Shown: positions 24,477 through 37,503, numbered from the stretch's first letter. The stretch: 64,000 nt of DNA from Todiramphus chloris collaris (GCA_025345505.1 JANVCC010000130.1:2819350-2883349); one strand, 5' to 3'. Translations and numbers: made by a program. The notes: generated from the letters alone by a model not told the origin.

Positions 24477-26199
24477 AAAAATTGTTAGGCAGGTGCTGAT
24501 TAAAACACAATGTTTTGGTTTCTGCTGCAGTGGCTTCTCTGCTTCATACTGCCTGTGCCTTCAATATGTGATCTGCTTCAGGAGACATACAGTGGTCCAG
24601 GTTTCACAGCATTCTCATGTGATTTCAGCAGTGTGCCAGGCGTGTGCCGGTGAGAAAGATGGGGTGGGTCTTGACTAAGTCCTTTTTCACTTGGTCTGAG
24701 CATTTTCCTCCATGGTCCTCTCCTGTCTATGTCTTTGGTTGCAGTCGTGACATCATGTAGTGATGTTATTTCCTACAGCGAGTCTATAAAACTCCTGCAA
24801 GAGTCCCTGCATTAGGGACAGGGGAAGTTTCCTAGAGGAAAGGGGATGGTGGGGAAAGGATTTTTCTGCTCCATGCTATAATGACCCGGTGTCTTTGCTG
24901 GAGTCACCTCTTCCACTGTGCTACTAGCACATGCATCTTTTCTGGTTCATGCATAGGACAAAGTCCCTTAGTGGAGATATAATGTATCAGTGTAAGCCCA
25001 GAATTTTTCCCGCCTCCTTTCCAGGAATAACTTTACACAAGAAGGATGGATCCCAGGGGCTTTTGCCCAGCCCCCCTCCCTGTTAGCACCATTTGGTGTC
25101 ACATACACATTCCTGGTCACAGGCTGGGGTGTAGATCGTGTGGCTGCCAGCCTTCTTGCTCCAGCACGTACACACTGACTACAGCTAGTCCGGGTTTATG
25201 GCTGTCCTATGCTTGCCATGCACTCCTGCGATTTCTTTTATGCTAATGATGATGTTTCTAGCAGCAAACAGGTTGTGCACCTGCATTTAGGTTGAAAAAT
25301 ATCCTTGCTGCATTGCACTTGACATACTATTCTTCTCCTGCTGCTGTGGTTTCCATTGCATGGCAGATCTGCCCGTGGCACCAAGCCAGTGACCTGTCTG
25401 CGTTCTCTCGGCTTCGGTGTCAGACGCTGGTGACTCATCAGGATCTCAGATGTGGGGAGCAGGACCTTGCTTCCAAGGAGCTGTGCAAATGAGCCAGTCA
25501 GCCCCAGCCAGGGCGCAACGATACCACAGGCTGTGCTGCTTGCCTTTACTTCTGCCTGCTAATCCTGCCTAGCTCCAATATATCTGCCAATGTCGAAGTG
25601 GCATCAAGGAGCAAGTGCTGGGGACCACACTGTTAATCGTGTGATCTGTTTCTCAGTCACCTCAGTGGGAGAAGGGGATGGAGCTCCAGTGATCAATGGT
25701 AAATATTTAGCACATTAGCTCGTGGCATTCTTCATGTTTACATGTCTCTGCAGGACTAGCATGAGGAAAAGGCAGGGAAGTTTCCATTTCACATCATAGT
25801 CACTGAACAGATAGGTCTGGTTTCTGGGTATTGAAGAACAGACAGTGCCTAAAGGGTGTAATGTCTATACGACACTGTAATTTAACAAGGAGACCAAAAT
25901 ACTCACCTATAACACATGCTTTCAGGTGAGGATTATTTTCGTCACAATCTCTACATTTTCACCCCCTGGACAAAACCTGTCCTGTATGTTATGCCACTGA
26001 GGAAAAGAAACCAGTGGTGGAGCCGGGTGTTTGCCATAGACTTGCTTGTCCATAACGATTTTTCGAGAAGGTGCATGGCATCAGAGCATGTCTTTCTCCT
26101 TTCTGGACTCATTCCCCTCAGGTTTGCTCAAGGCTGCATCCTTGCTTGATCAGGCTGTGAAGGGCTTAACAATCAGAGTCTGTGCTGCTTCTCAGACTG

Positions 26200-26201
<2 letters not shown>

Positions 26202-26230
<29 letters not shown>
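26202..26230. repeat. (CA)n microsatellite
   Basis: An uninterrupted run of about 14 CA units between gactgag and gggtatc. Such runs are typically length-polymorphic. Confidence 0.95.
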
Positions 26231-26232
<2 letters not shown>

Positions 26233-29056
26233 GTATCTATACAAAAGCACCAGGGTCACAACACACATCAGTAGCAAAGCACTCCCATCAAAATCCTTCA
26301 TATTGCAGCATACTTGTGTGCTGGTTCTTCATTTGAGAGGGGATTATATATTAGTTCTCATGTTGTGCTTAAATGAACTATGATTGTGAAACCAAGCTTT
26401 GCTAAGGTCTAACTGCAGGAGAAGACAAACTGTGAAAGGACATGGCACCTGGGGAGTAAGAGGCTGTTAAATTTCATGAAGGTGTGCTGGCAGAGGCAAG
26501 GAAGCCATCTGGAACTACAGTAAGTGAGAATAGCAATCCCAGTCAGCCTCTTTTATCCAAGAGGCTAATAAATGCACATTTATGAACATGAAAAATAATG
26601 CAAAATGATGCAACCTTCTTGACCAGCACGTAAATCCCTCCCTCCCCTGTGACTGTAGGCACAACAAGCCCATCTCCCAGTCCTGTGACTTCTATAAAAT
26701 CCTTATCCAAATGTCAGTAAAGGTGACCTTGTGGCTTTTTAAAGCAGTACTTTATAGTCACTTGGCTGCGCTGTACCAAAGTCCTTTCCCAGTTTGGTTT
26801 TCATCTGCTGTAAATATGCAAACAGAACAGACTGCCCTCACCTCACCCTGCTGCCCTGTAGAGATCACCTGTGGTAAGCTATGTCAGTCTGGGGCTCTGT
26901 GGGGCAAAGCAAGGCAAGCCCTGTCACAATGCACACCGGTATAGCTGGTAGCTGAGTGGACAAGGCAGTGTGTATTTGGGATGGGGAGAGTACTGGAGCC
27001 TTTCTTCTCTCCCACCATGCCCCAGGAAAAACATCTCACGCTGAGAGAAATAGCAGTTCAGTGGCCCTGAGCTGGCTGGTCACTCAGGCTATGCCCATGC
27101 AAATGCAATCACAAGTGCCACCAGGTCAGTGGGACAGCCTGGATGTGAGACTATTCCACTTCATTTAAGGCACTGGCTCGGATACATGCTGTGGGGCTGA
27201 TTTACTGGATTTGCCCAGAGCTGGTGAGAGGAGGCTGTTGCTGGTATGGCTACCCTGCAATCCAGCAGCAGATATGACCCTAAAACAGTTTTCCGGTTAA
27301 CTACTTCAGGTATTAAAAATGAGTACTACACAGACACCCTTGTCTAGGAATCTGTGAATTTCCCCAGGTTGTAGGTCTGAGAAGGGGGTTGTAGATATGC
27401 TGTTACTGGCATCCAAGAAGGCTACTTTACAGCTAATTTTGGCATGTGTATCTTAGTTGCAGCCTTATGTCTGGAGTAGAGATTAAAGAAAATTATGCTT
27501 GTTTTCCATCTCCCCTCTCCAAGGAAAGCTCAGTATGAATGCAGCTGCTGGGTGCCTGATCTTATTTTAGATCATCCTTAAAGCAGGTTCAAATGTTCCA
27601 GTGACAGAATTGCTTTGGGTGGAAGACCTTCTGGATTATTAGCACTTAATGCTCTATGTCTCCAAGCTTAACTTTTGGATCTCCTGTTGATTCCCAGTGT
27701 GTAGAAGTAATGGTGCTTTTATTCATTGATGTGTTTCTATCTTCTGTACTCCCCCAAACGTGTCTATCTGTTCCCTTCTTCAAGCTAAATTCCAGCATCC
27801 AAGCTCTCACCAAAAGGGTGGAAAGTTCCTGGAGCAGATACCCTCACTAAGATCTGGGATTGCTCTTCCCAGGGCTTGCACAACAGCAGGCTTGTCCTCT
27901 TGACTCTTGTTGAGCTTTTAGGTTATCTGGAGAGTTAGATGATACGGTGTCAAAATGGGTCTGTATTTTTTCACTCACCTCTCAGCTGGATGAATAGTCG
28001 GGTGCCCTTTGAGGGATGTAGTATGTCATGGATTAACTGTGAGTTGTCTGAGGAGAAAGGGGAAAAAAACCCAACAGAGCTTTGCCTAAACCAGCCATAC
28101 AGGGGCTGTGGGAGAGCCTGCACTGAGCAAAGGGTTTGTGCCAGATGTGCTGCAACGAGCTGCACAGAGATGGAGGAAAAGCAGTCAGGGCACGCCATGT
28201 GACACACTTGTAGTTCCCCCTCTCTGGGGGCAGATGGATCTGTGGGGTCAGGAAGGAAGAATGAAAACTGAAATGCAGGTGGGAAATGGAGGCACAATCG
28301 CCTCCCCCCAGGGCTATTTACTGCTAGCACTGCCTTTTGAAGAGCAACAGCATCATTCTGTAACTCTGCTGTGACACCGTGGAGGGAGTTTCCTGACACA
28401 AGCTGGTAATCCGTGTGCTTTTGTACGAGAAGAAAGAGGGACTTGGAGCTTTCTCATGGTGCTAGCACTATGCGTGTGACGGTTTCCCAAAGCTGGCCCA
28501 TAAATCATGAGAAAGGAACTTTTTGTGCATTTGGGTTTGCCTTGATAATAGCACGTATTGCTAACCCAGCTAATCCCCCAGCCAATTTCGACATGTCACA
28601 TTTAAGCTATTGTCCCTGTGTCTTTTCCAATGTTCCCTCTACAGCTGAAATGATCCCTCATGTTTTTTCTTTCCAGTCAAAATCCTCTGTCCTGAAATGG
28701 AGTTCTTTGTAACAGTCACAAATTGCTAGCTCATAACAACAAGAATCATTCGAAAATAATCTTTAACATATTTCCTACTATGCTTTTTTTTTCTAGTTCA
28801 GCTGTGCTGTAGCTTTCTGGTCTGTTTTAGATCAGAAACTTGTTGACTGTTGAGTGTCATTTGGGACAAGCTCTGTTCCGATGTTTAATGGTAATTAAGA
28901 ACTCTGTTTCATCCACTTTAAAAGTTTCAGTCTATAAAATGCACTGCCTGAAACAGCACCCTTCTTACAATATGCCTCAGTAATTTGCTATACTGTTCTT
29001 ACCCGAGACTTTTGTTAGAGACCCATCTATGCTTTCCACCTACAGTACTGTGCAAT

Positions 29057-29100
29057 TAGCCCATTTTACAGAGGGTAAACTGAGGCAGAGCCAGGCACCA
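29057..29100 (+). repeat. MIR/CORE-SINE core-like fossil
   Basis: ttagcccattttacagaggg then taaactgaggcagag closely follows the widely shared MIR core (ccattttacagatgaggaaactgaggcacagag). It is short, so the flanks of the original element have been lost or are too decayed to see. Confidence 0.5.
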
Positions 29101-32100
29101 GCACATCCATTGTTTCATTCAGCTTTGGTCATTCAGCTCCTCTACTAGGCCAGGCTGCCGGCTGCAAGACAGAACATGTTTGTGAGTTTCTTGTGTGGGA
29201 AGACGTGTGAAGTTGTGCCATCTGCCAGTAAGCAGCTCTTGCTTTGATGTGGTTGCATTTCACCGGTTGTCAAAGGACATCCTGTATTGTAGCTGTTCAG
29301 TTGAAACAGTGATGTGGTGTAAATACCCAGATAAATTACAGATGATGCGCACAAAGCAAAGCAGTGTAAAGACCTTTGGGCTGAACTTGGAATGAAGTGC
29401 TCGGGAGATTAATGAATGATGGTATCACTTGGGACACTGCTAATCTTCTCACTTCCACAGAAAAAGACCCTGGACTGAGATAATAAAGGACATAAATATC
29501 TAAAGCAGGTTACTGTCATAAGTGAGGTCTCTAAATCCAAGTGTATGAACCTCAAATCCTTCTGTGTAATTCTTTACATGCTTACCTTTTAATCTGTGAC
29601 CCCTCTCCTTGATTTCTAACATTCTGTCTCTGCTATGATCTGATCTTCAACCAGCTGGGGTGGATCTAAGCCAACCAGTGTTCACTTGGCTAATTTAATT
29701 TATAATCCTCAGAAGTGACCTACCTCTGCCTAATCTGGCAGAAACTAGTCATACTTTGCCTACATCTGACCTGCAAAAAATGCAGTTCCAGCTACTTCCA
29801 TCCAACAGTATGGTTAGTGAACAAGGTTCAGGTGCATGCCTGTTATCATACAGATCACTCAGCTCGTACTCCTCTGGTCTTTTAAAAATGATCTGTGCCT
29901 TGCAGTCCATTTTGGAAAGGGCTTGCCTTCAGGAAACCAAGTTTGGGTGATGAATACCTGCCTGACTTGGGTGCCCAGGCTCTAAAGGAGTAGGCTTTAA
30001 AAAAACAGAAAAAATGCAGAGCTGGGTTTCATGTTGGCTGTACTTAGATAGCCCACCCTGCTCAACACATGTCTCTCTGAATCCTTTTTGAACCACCAGA
30101 CTCTCTAGAAGTGTGCTGGAGTCCTGGCCTTCATATTCTACTCCAACAACCAGGGATGTCTAAAAACCTACATACACTTTTGATTTTGTTACCATCTTGA
30201 TGGGACCCCTCCTTCCCGAAGAGAGTGTCTTTGAAAAGTAAAATGGAGAGAGGAGGGAGAAAATATTTCAGTACCTAGCATTAAATAACACACTGCAAAG
30301 CACGAGGTATCTATTTGGGAACAAAGGCAATGTGAGAACCTGCTATATGGCGTTCAGAGAGTTTGTTTTCTTTTCCTGTGAGCTATGCTTGTAACGTCCC
30401 CCCTGACCTCATGCACAGTAACATCTGGATCAACCCGCACTCACAATTCTCTGCAGAAGACAGCTAGTGCAACAGGAGAAAGAGGGGTTTCTTTCCTTGT
30501 TGCTCTGTTTTGAAGATAGCTTACAGCTGTGCCTGACCAGAAGGAATGTACAAATCTCATGTGTGATGGCCGACAAACAGTTCTTCTCCTAGTTTCATCG
30601 TGTCTGTGTTCACACATATAGTGGCTCATAACTGGGAAGTCTTCAGTTCCAATCATTCTGGCAACACACAGTGGGGAAGAAATAGAAATGGAAGCAATGC
30701 TTTTTCTTTCCATCCACAGTCAGATTGGAGATGTACAACTCTGCATCCACCTCAGTAAAGGGGTTAATTATATCTGTGAAGAAAAGTGTGCTAGAGCCTC
30801 TCAACATTAGAAAAACACCAAAACAGAGTAAGTGCGTGCTGCAGAGTGCATCATCCTTTCAAGTACTGGTGTTGGTGAGATAAGAGATAACAGATACTAG
30901 AGAATATATATATTGAGAGATCGAGAGATCGAACACACGTTGTTTGTCTCTTGAGGACAGAGCATCTTAGAAATAAATTTAAAGAATAACCTTTCTTCAG
31001 GCATTTAATTTCACTCCTGTTGGGAGTGCTCAGCTTACAATTAAGTCTGTGATGAGAGAGTGGGTGTGGGTGTGAGTATGTATGTACAGCACAAAGCCTA
31101 TAGTTAGTACACGGAACTGAATGTTTTGTTCTGGAGCCCCAAAGGTACACAGCCTCTCAACACTCACTAATTTCAGTGGGTGTGAGACCTTTCAAAGACC
31201 TGGATTCATACAGGAAATTTTTCGCCACAGGCTTGGGACCACTCATTCCATTCTGCTCATGATGCAGTAGAAACTTGGAAACCAGCTCTGCATCTATTCA
31301 TCAGCTGCAGTATGAGCCCCTTTCATTAGTGCCTTTTGTGGCAGTAGCTGTGGGCTATTTAAAGTGGTAAGCCTCCAAACTGCAATTCCCTGCAGCAGAT
31401 GTAGTAGAAGCAGGTATTCATGGCAGTGAGTCAAAATGAACTTGTTGTGTTGCTGCTCAAAGCCCGGGCTCCATCCCAATCAGCTCATTACCCAACTCCT
31501 GACATGTGAAGATGGGGTTTGGCTCCTTCTTTGGGGGTTTGGGGCTTGGAGGGAGGCTAGGTTTCCTGGGGAACTCATATCGCAAGTTATATTTCTTGCT
31601 TCATATTCACTCTCTGTCATTTCTCTCCCTTAGAGGGCATTCAGGGAGAAGAAAACACTGCTGTCTGTTCGCGTGGCCTAGCTCTGTATCCTCAAAGACG
31701 TCATGGCTAAATCCATGTGACATGACTGCCAGCCTCAGTCTTATTGTAGCAGCAGTGAACTTGGGTGATCTTACTCAGGTGATCCTTAAACATGAACTTT
31801 AAAGCTGCATGGGTGGGTGGGTAAGTGGGGCAGCAAGCCAGAGGGGCTTAGCCAGATCTGTTTATAGGAGAAACTGATGAGATGGTTTGTTGTGTTGTTA
31901 TTTTTTCCTCTACTAACAACTTAACTCTCATCCTCTGCACTAGACTGATTGGTGCCAGAGCTGGCCAAGTGCAGGGTTTCTGTGCTTGGACAATAGCCCG
32001 GTGGGTTACCATGGAGGGCTATTAAAAATTCTGGAGAGTAAAGAGTTGGCTGTAGATTCCTATGTAAACCAAGGCTTGTGTTCATCAGAGTCGCTCTCTG

Positions 32101-32204
32101 TTAGGCTGTTCTCTTTGGGATGAGTCTGGAGCAAATGCAGAAAAGAGCAAAAGCTGCACTAGCTATGCACTCTGTGGAGGCAGGGTGGTGTTCCTGTGCT
32201 GTGT

Positions 32205-33190
32205 CCTGACCATGTAACGAATGGTGTCCCTCAATGGTCCATACTGGGACCAATACTATTTAATATTAATGTCACAGATAGTGGGATTGAGTGCACCCTC
32301 AGCAAGTTTGTGGGTGACACCAAGCTGAGTGGTGAAGTTAGAATCATCATAGAATGGTTTGGGTTGGAAGGGACCTTAAAGATCATCTAGTTCCAACCCC
32401 TGTCATGGGCAGGGACACCTTCCACTAGACCAGGCTGGTAGACTAGTGGGAAGGGATGTCATCCAGAAGGACCATGACAGGCTTGAGAAGTGGGCCCATG
32501 TGAACCTCATGAAGTTCAGCAAGACCAAGTACAAGATCCTTTACTTGGGTTGGAGCAGTCCCCAGTGTCAGTACAGACTGAGTGATGAATTCATTGAGAG
32601 CTGCACTGCAGAGAAGGACTTGGGGATTCTGATAGGTGAAAAATTGAATGTGAGCTACCAGCTTGCAGCCCAGAAAGCCAAATCATATCCTGAACTGCAT
32701 AAAAAAAAGCAGGGCCAGCAGGTCTCTTATGAGACCTCATCTGTGGTCCCCAGTACAAGAAAGACATGTATCTGAAAGTATGGGTCCAGAGGAGGCCACG
32801 AAAATGTTCAGAGGGTTGTAAAACCTCTCCTGTGAAGAATGGCTGAAAGAGTTGGGATTTTTCAGCCTGGAGAAGAGAAGGCTCCGGGGAGACCTTACTG
32901 TGACCTTTCAATATATAAAAGGGGCTTATAAGAAAGATGGAGGAAGACTTCATGCCAGGGTCTGTAGCAAAAAAGACAAGGGGGAGCTGTTCTAAACTGA
33001 AGGAGGGTAGATCTAGATTAAAGGAGGAGATTCTTTACAGTGAGGGTAGTGAGGCACTAAAACAGGTTTTCCACAGAAGTTGTGGAGGCCCCGACATTGG
33101 AAGTGTTCAAGATCAAATGGAGGAGGCTTTGAGCAACCTGATCTGGTGGGAGATGTCCCTGTCCACGGCAGGGGAGCCTAAACTAGTTGT
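32205..33190 (+). mobile_element. Degenerate CR1 LINE, sense, with a nested insert
   Basis: The plus strand carries CR1 reverse-transcriptase ORF pieces in order: [15 protein letters not shown] and [13 protein letters not shown] before 32,341, then RLEKWAHVNLMKFSKTKYK, YRLSDEFIESCTAEKDLGIL and QLAAQKAK after 32,440. The DNA then follows the CR1 3' region (gttgggatttttcagcctgg, ggcttataagaaagatgg, tttgagcaacctgatct, ggcaggg). Against typical CR1 sequence the frame is broken by stops and indels, and the last terminal repeat is missing. It lacks the 5' half of the ORF. It is a dead copy, older than the CR1 at 23.9 kb by appearance. Confidence 0.88.
32342..32438 (-). mobile_element. Short antisense CR1 3' end nested inside the sense CR1
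   Basis: The plus strand reads aatcatcatagaatggtttg, then ggttggaagggaccttaaag, then ttccaacccc. This is the reverse complement of a CR1 3' terminus. It interrupts the sense CR1 between ggtgaagtta and gactagtgggaagggatgtc, which are adjacent in ordinary CR1. So a second CR1, truncated to about 97 bases, landed in the opposite orientation after the first was in place. Confidence 0.85.
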
Positions 33191-36100
33191 CATGACACCA
33201 CTTGTTTGGTTGGATTTTTTTCATGAAGTATGTCTGAATAATTGGGATTTGTCCTGTGACAGAGACAGGTATGGGAAACTTACTTGCTCACCCAGGCTAC
33301 AGAGAAAGATTATGAATGATGTGCTGAACATTGTCCAAGAAGCAGTTTGAGTTACATCTGGTACCATTGCACAGCTGACTCAAGAAGCTGTCCTCTGGGG
33401 AATTAAGCAGGGAAAAATGAAAGAAGATTAAAAAAAAGAAAAAAAACCCCAAAACTTTTACTAGCAGTGAATAGTTCCCGTTCTTCTTTCTTCTCTTTAT
33501 TTCCTTGAGATGTTGTCACCTGCATTAATTCAGGAGGTATTGTCTGGCCCAAGTACAAGGGACTTCTTCCTCCCAACCCTCCAGTAAATCCTGAAGCTCT
33601 TTTCAGAAAAAGCCAGCTATTAAGCTGGAACTCCTTATTCAGACTCTTTCCCCACTCAGACAACTGTTGCTGCCCAATATCCCAGGCATGAGACAGCTGA
33701 TTACACAGCAACATCTAGCCAGATGTTGGACATCTGGTTAGACACTGGACTGAGAACTGGGACAGGGGAAAGGGCATTTATATCTTAAGGTTCAACCTGC
33801 TTCTTGACCACAGGCAAAACAATGGGCTACGTCAGTTCCACATGTATGTGGAATGTATAATTTCATTATACAGAAGCTTTCCTAGCCTTCACAAGACATG
33901 GTTTGTCTAAAAAAATATAAATAAAAAATGTCATTTGTCAGTGAAGAGCTTTCAATCTATCTGAGGTATTATCTTTATTATAATTGGTGGAGAGCTGACA
34001 TTATGTTTGGACAAAGCACACAACACCAACGATGAATATTCCCTGCTCCACAGAGACCTAGACAACCTTGCCAAGCTGGCTTGTTCTTACCACTGAGGGT
34101 TGCACCATTAACCATTTCCCGATGAGGTACAAGTGATCTGCTTCACTCCACATGAGTGTGAAAAAACGAGATGCGCGTGACTATCCTTAGGCTATTCGCC
34201 CGTTTCCTGCTGAAGGTTCACCTTTGCATTGACATAACTGTTAACGTGTATTTTTGCAGAGCAACTTTTAATGTTCCTCAAGAAAAACTGGGTATAAGCA
34301 CAGCCTGCCTGAAATGCAGTTGTTGACTCCTGCTGGTTTCTCTTCGAGGTGTAACCTGCTCCAGAAAAGGCCATTCACTTCAGCAAAAGGCAGACTTTGT
34401 CTCCTTTGCTTCCAAAGGCTATGTCCTGTTGCACAAGGTAATGTCACATTACTTCATTACATGACTTCATACACTCAACACCGTTTTTAAACTACCCAGA
34501 AGCAACATCAGTCAGACACAAAATACACTCCAACGGATCTACTTGTTTTCCACACAACTCCTCCAAGTGGTCATGCATGACAATGCACTGTCTCTGCAGG
34601 AATAGGCACCATGACACAAAGGACTTCATAGACTGATTAAAGCAAGCAGGAGGTGTCAGGTTAAGAGGCAGCTCAGCTTGGATGCAGAGCAGACAGGGAA
34701 AGGAGAAAAAGATTGCAACAAAACTGAATTCAGTTGCAGATTAAAAAAAAAAAAAATTACGACACACTGAACATTAGTTTAATTATGAGCTCAACTCACA
34801 GTTTATGGAGGGAAATTCTTCGCATGTGCTGTATTGAAGGACAGACAAAATTACCTCAGCTATTATAGAAGATCTCTACTATTCTCTAAAGAAAAAAACA
34901 AATCTACTTTTCTAGTTTAATATCAGAAGGGCCGCAATAGCATTCCTGGTGACTGTTGTTAGAGTTAACCTGGAGAGGACAGCATTTGGATGCAGAGAAA
35001 GCAGATGTGAAACTGCTCCTTATGTTTTTGAAATAATGTGCATGACTATGGGATGTGATAATTTCAAGGTACAGGAAAAGAAACAGAGAGATGTGATATC
35101 CCAAGACATGAGGTTCATACCTAGCTCTGCCAGGGAGTGTATGTATGTCTGTATCACTGTACAGTACACAGAGCGTAAGAGTTCCTGTAAAGTATCTTAC
35201 CAGGACTTGTCCAGGGCACATTTGCACTGATGTCATGAAGAACAGAAATAGAAAGTTCAGAGGCTTCTCCTATGGGGAATTTCTGGAGCAAATGTTGCAA
35301 TTCCTTCATTCTCTCATATTTTAAGGAAAGGTTTTTATATGAGTTTGTGATGGGGAAGGAGGGGCAACAGAAGGACAGATATTTTCTCTAGGGACTACCA
35401 CAGCTGATGCTATGCCATATGGCAGCCCATATTACAACACTGGGCTAAGAGAACTGTAACCTCTCAGAGGAGCTCAAAGCCAGATCTGGATCCTAGTTTG
35501 ATATGAAACTACTATCTGGTCTAAAGTAGCCCCTCTTCTTTGTCAGAAACAGCAGCACCACCTGGGAAACCTATAGGCAGGAGGGAATTTGCCTTCTCTA
35601 AAGAATTTGAAACAAACTCCTAAGGAGATCAGATGAAATAACACTGCATGCAAGAGTTTATTTTCCGTAGGTCTTTACCTCTCTCATGTTTATTTCAGAG
35701 TACGCAAACAATTCCTTGTCCAAATCTGATGTAACTACATTGTCATCTTTGAAGAAAAGAACCAGAAAAACAAATGTGAATAAGATAACTGCACTTGTCA
35801 GGTACACCAAAGATGCTGGGGCAAGCAGGAATGTCGTGTGAGGTGTGCTGAGTTATACATACAATATTGTGGTTAATACTATCACAACAGACTTCACTTA
35901 GTAGACATGATAGGTTGGATTGCCACATTTGCAGTCAAGTCAAGCAGCATCAAACCACTTTCTGGGAAAAGAAACTTTCAAATGCAGGTGCTCTTAGCCT
36001 CTTAGCTTTGACACATTGCATTGAGTCCAATGACTAGTAAGGTCAAAGACAATTCATCCAGAAACAAAGGTACCAGACCTTTCTTTCAGCTCTGCTGCTG

Positions 36101-36830
36101 CACTTCAGGACTATGCTTGGAATAAAGCTTGAGAACTCATTTTCACCATCTTCTCTTCCCGAGCTTAGGGATCCTCATTGTTTCTCTGAATGTAGACTGA
36201 GCACTCTGAGATGACCACAGAGGACAATATCAGCCTGACAGATATCACAAGGACTTTTATTTTGCTTCCCTCTTGCTTTGACCATAATTTTCATGCTGAG
36301 CCATGGAAAACTTCCTGTAATACTGCCAAGGCGAGCTGACCGTAGACAAAGACCTTACCGCTACCTAATTTCCCAGTTGAGCAGCAAAGGAGCGGTTACT
36401 TGGGCTTTTAGTTGCCAGCACACCGCCAGGCTTCACAGTGTGCTTAAAGCATCTTTCTTTCAAAAGTGCGAGGTTTAACGAACCATCATTTGCTCATTTG
36501 AACCACTTTTGTCAGGAAAATCCCTCCCTGGTCTGCTGGGAAAGCTGTGCTGCTGGGATCTGCACCCAGTGCCTGGTGAAGTCGGTGGAGGGGCTGCCCC
36601 AGGTTTGCAGAGCTTCCCTCCCCTGGCTCAGGGTGCACAAAGGATGGGAGGAAGGCACCCCTGTGCCCCACACCATGTACGGTCTTGAGGTTCTTCATTT
36701 CAGGGGCCCGCTTTCAACCCAGATGCACTGGGGCCATGACAGCTTCTTACTGGCTGCCACTGAAAGGATGAAAAGTTCTTCCCTAACCTTTCGACTCCCT
36801 CCCCCCACCAAAATAATCCAGTCCCTCGGT
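33191..36830. other. Intergenic DNA, no gene recognised
   Basis: AT-rich mixed sequence with short open frames only and an A-run at 34,742-34,755. Nothing further was identified. Confidence 0.5.
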
Positions 36831-36835
36831 GCAGA

Positions 36836-37018
36836 ACTTTGCCCCCCGAGGCCTGCGCGGAGGCCGAGCCCGTCACGGGTCCCGGGAGGCCGCATGGCGG
36901 CGGGCAGCGCCCTGCCTCGGCGGGGAGGCGCCGCACGATGGCGCCCTGGCGCCCCCACCGCAGCCGCCCGGGACACAGCCCGCGGCAGCCGCTGCTACCG
37001 GGCCCGGCTGCCACCGCA
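36836..37018. promoter_or_regulatory. Isolated CpG island beside an assembly gap
   Basis: An abrupt block of very high GC and CpG content (gcctgcgcggaggccgagcc, ggcggcgggcagcgc, cgcccgggacacagcccgcg) in an AT-rich neighbourhood. It contains ATGGCGGCGGG at 36,895 and a second ATG at 36,950, but no recognisable protein. It ends where the pyrimidine tract begins. Neither neighbouring gene starts here: MB and RASD2 both point towards it and end more than 15 kb away. It may be a promoter for an unannotated transcript whose body is partly lost in the gap, or an orphan island. Confidence 0.6.
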
Positions 37019-37029
37019 GTGTTTTGGAC

Positions 37030-37129
37030 AATTTTTTCCCTCTTTTTTCCTTTCCTTTCCTTTCCTTTCCTTTCCTTTCCTTTCCTTTCCTTTCCTTTCC
37101 TTTCCTTTCCTTTCCTTTCCTTTCCTTTC
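37030..37129. repeat. (TTTCC)n pyrimidine microsatellite
   Basis: At least 16 copies of the 5-base unit TTTCC run into the N block from about 37,047, after an imperfect T/C lead-in. The plus strand is essentially all pyrimidine, a mirror-type sequence able to form triplex DNA. The true length is unknown because of the gap. Confidence 0.95.
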
Positions 37130-37229
37130 NNNNNNNNNNNNNNNNNNNNNNNNNNNNNNNNNNNNNNNNNNNNNNNNNNNNNNNNNNNNNNNNNNNNNNN
37201 NNNNNNNNNNNNNNNNNNNNNNNNNNNNN
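37130..37229. other. Assembly gap, exactly 100 N
   Basis: One hundred N bases, the conventional placeholder for a gap of unknown size. It sits inside a simple repeat, so both the repeat and any sequence between its two halves are unresolved. Confidence 0.98.
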
Positions 37230-37503
37230 TTCCCTTCCCTTCCCTTCCCTTCCCTTCCCTTCCCTCCCCTTTCCTTCCCTTTCTTTTCCTTTCCTTTCCT
37301 TCCCTTTCCTCCCCTTTCCTTCCCTTTCTTTTCCTTTCCTTCCCTTTTCCCTTTCCCCTTTCCCCTTTCCCCTTTACCCTTTCCTTCTTCCCTTTCCTTC
37401 TTCTCTTTCCCTTCTTTCCCTTCTTTCCCTTTCCTTTTTTCTTTTTTTCTTTTTCTTTTTTTTTTTTAACTTCTTTTTTTTTTTTTTCTTTTTTTTCCCC
37501 TTT
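37230..37503. repeat. Pyrimidine tract, (TTCCC)n grading into T-rich mix
   Basis: After the gap the unit changes to TTCCC (about seven copies), then mixed CTTTCC/CCCTTT blocks, then T runs. Almost no purines occur over 270 bases. The change of unit from TTTCC to TTCCC across the gap suggests that the missing part includes the transition or other sequence. Confidence 0.95.

Larger units (their letters stand above)
24477..32204. other. Intergenic DNA, no gene recognised
   Basis: Mixed sequence with one CA microsatellite (26.2 kb) and a probable MIR-like fossil (29.06 kb). Open frames are short and without motifs. 28,470-28,790 is AT-rich, free of repeats and visually like a conserved noncoding element, but that cannot be tested without alignment. 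Confidence 0.5.

Noticed and set aside
24798-24803. TATAAA suggesting a promoter
   Set aside because: No following exon, donor or coding frame could be linked to it.
32446-32775. 109-codon plus-strand ORF as a possible gene
   Set aside because: It matches the CR1 ORF (RLEKWAHVNLMKFSKTKYK and following) within a degenerate CR1 copy.
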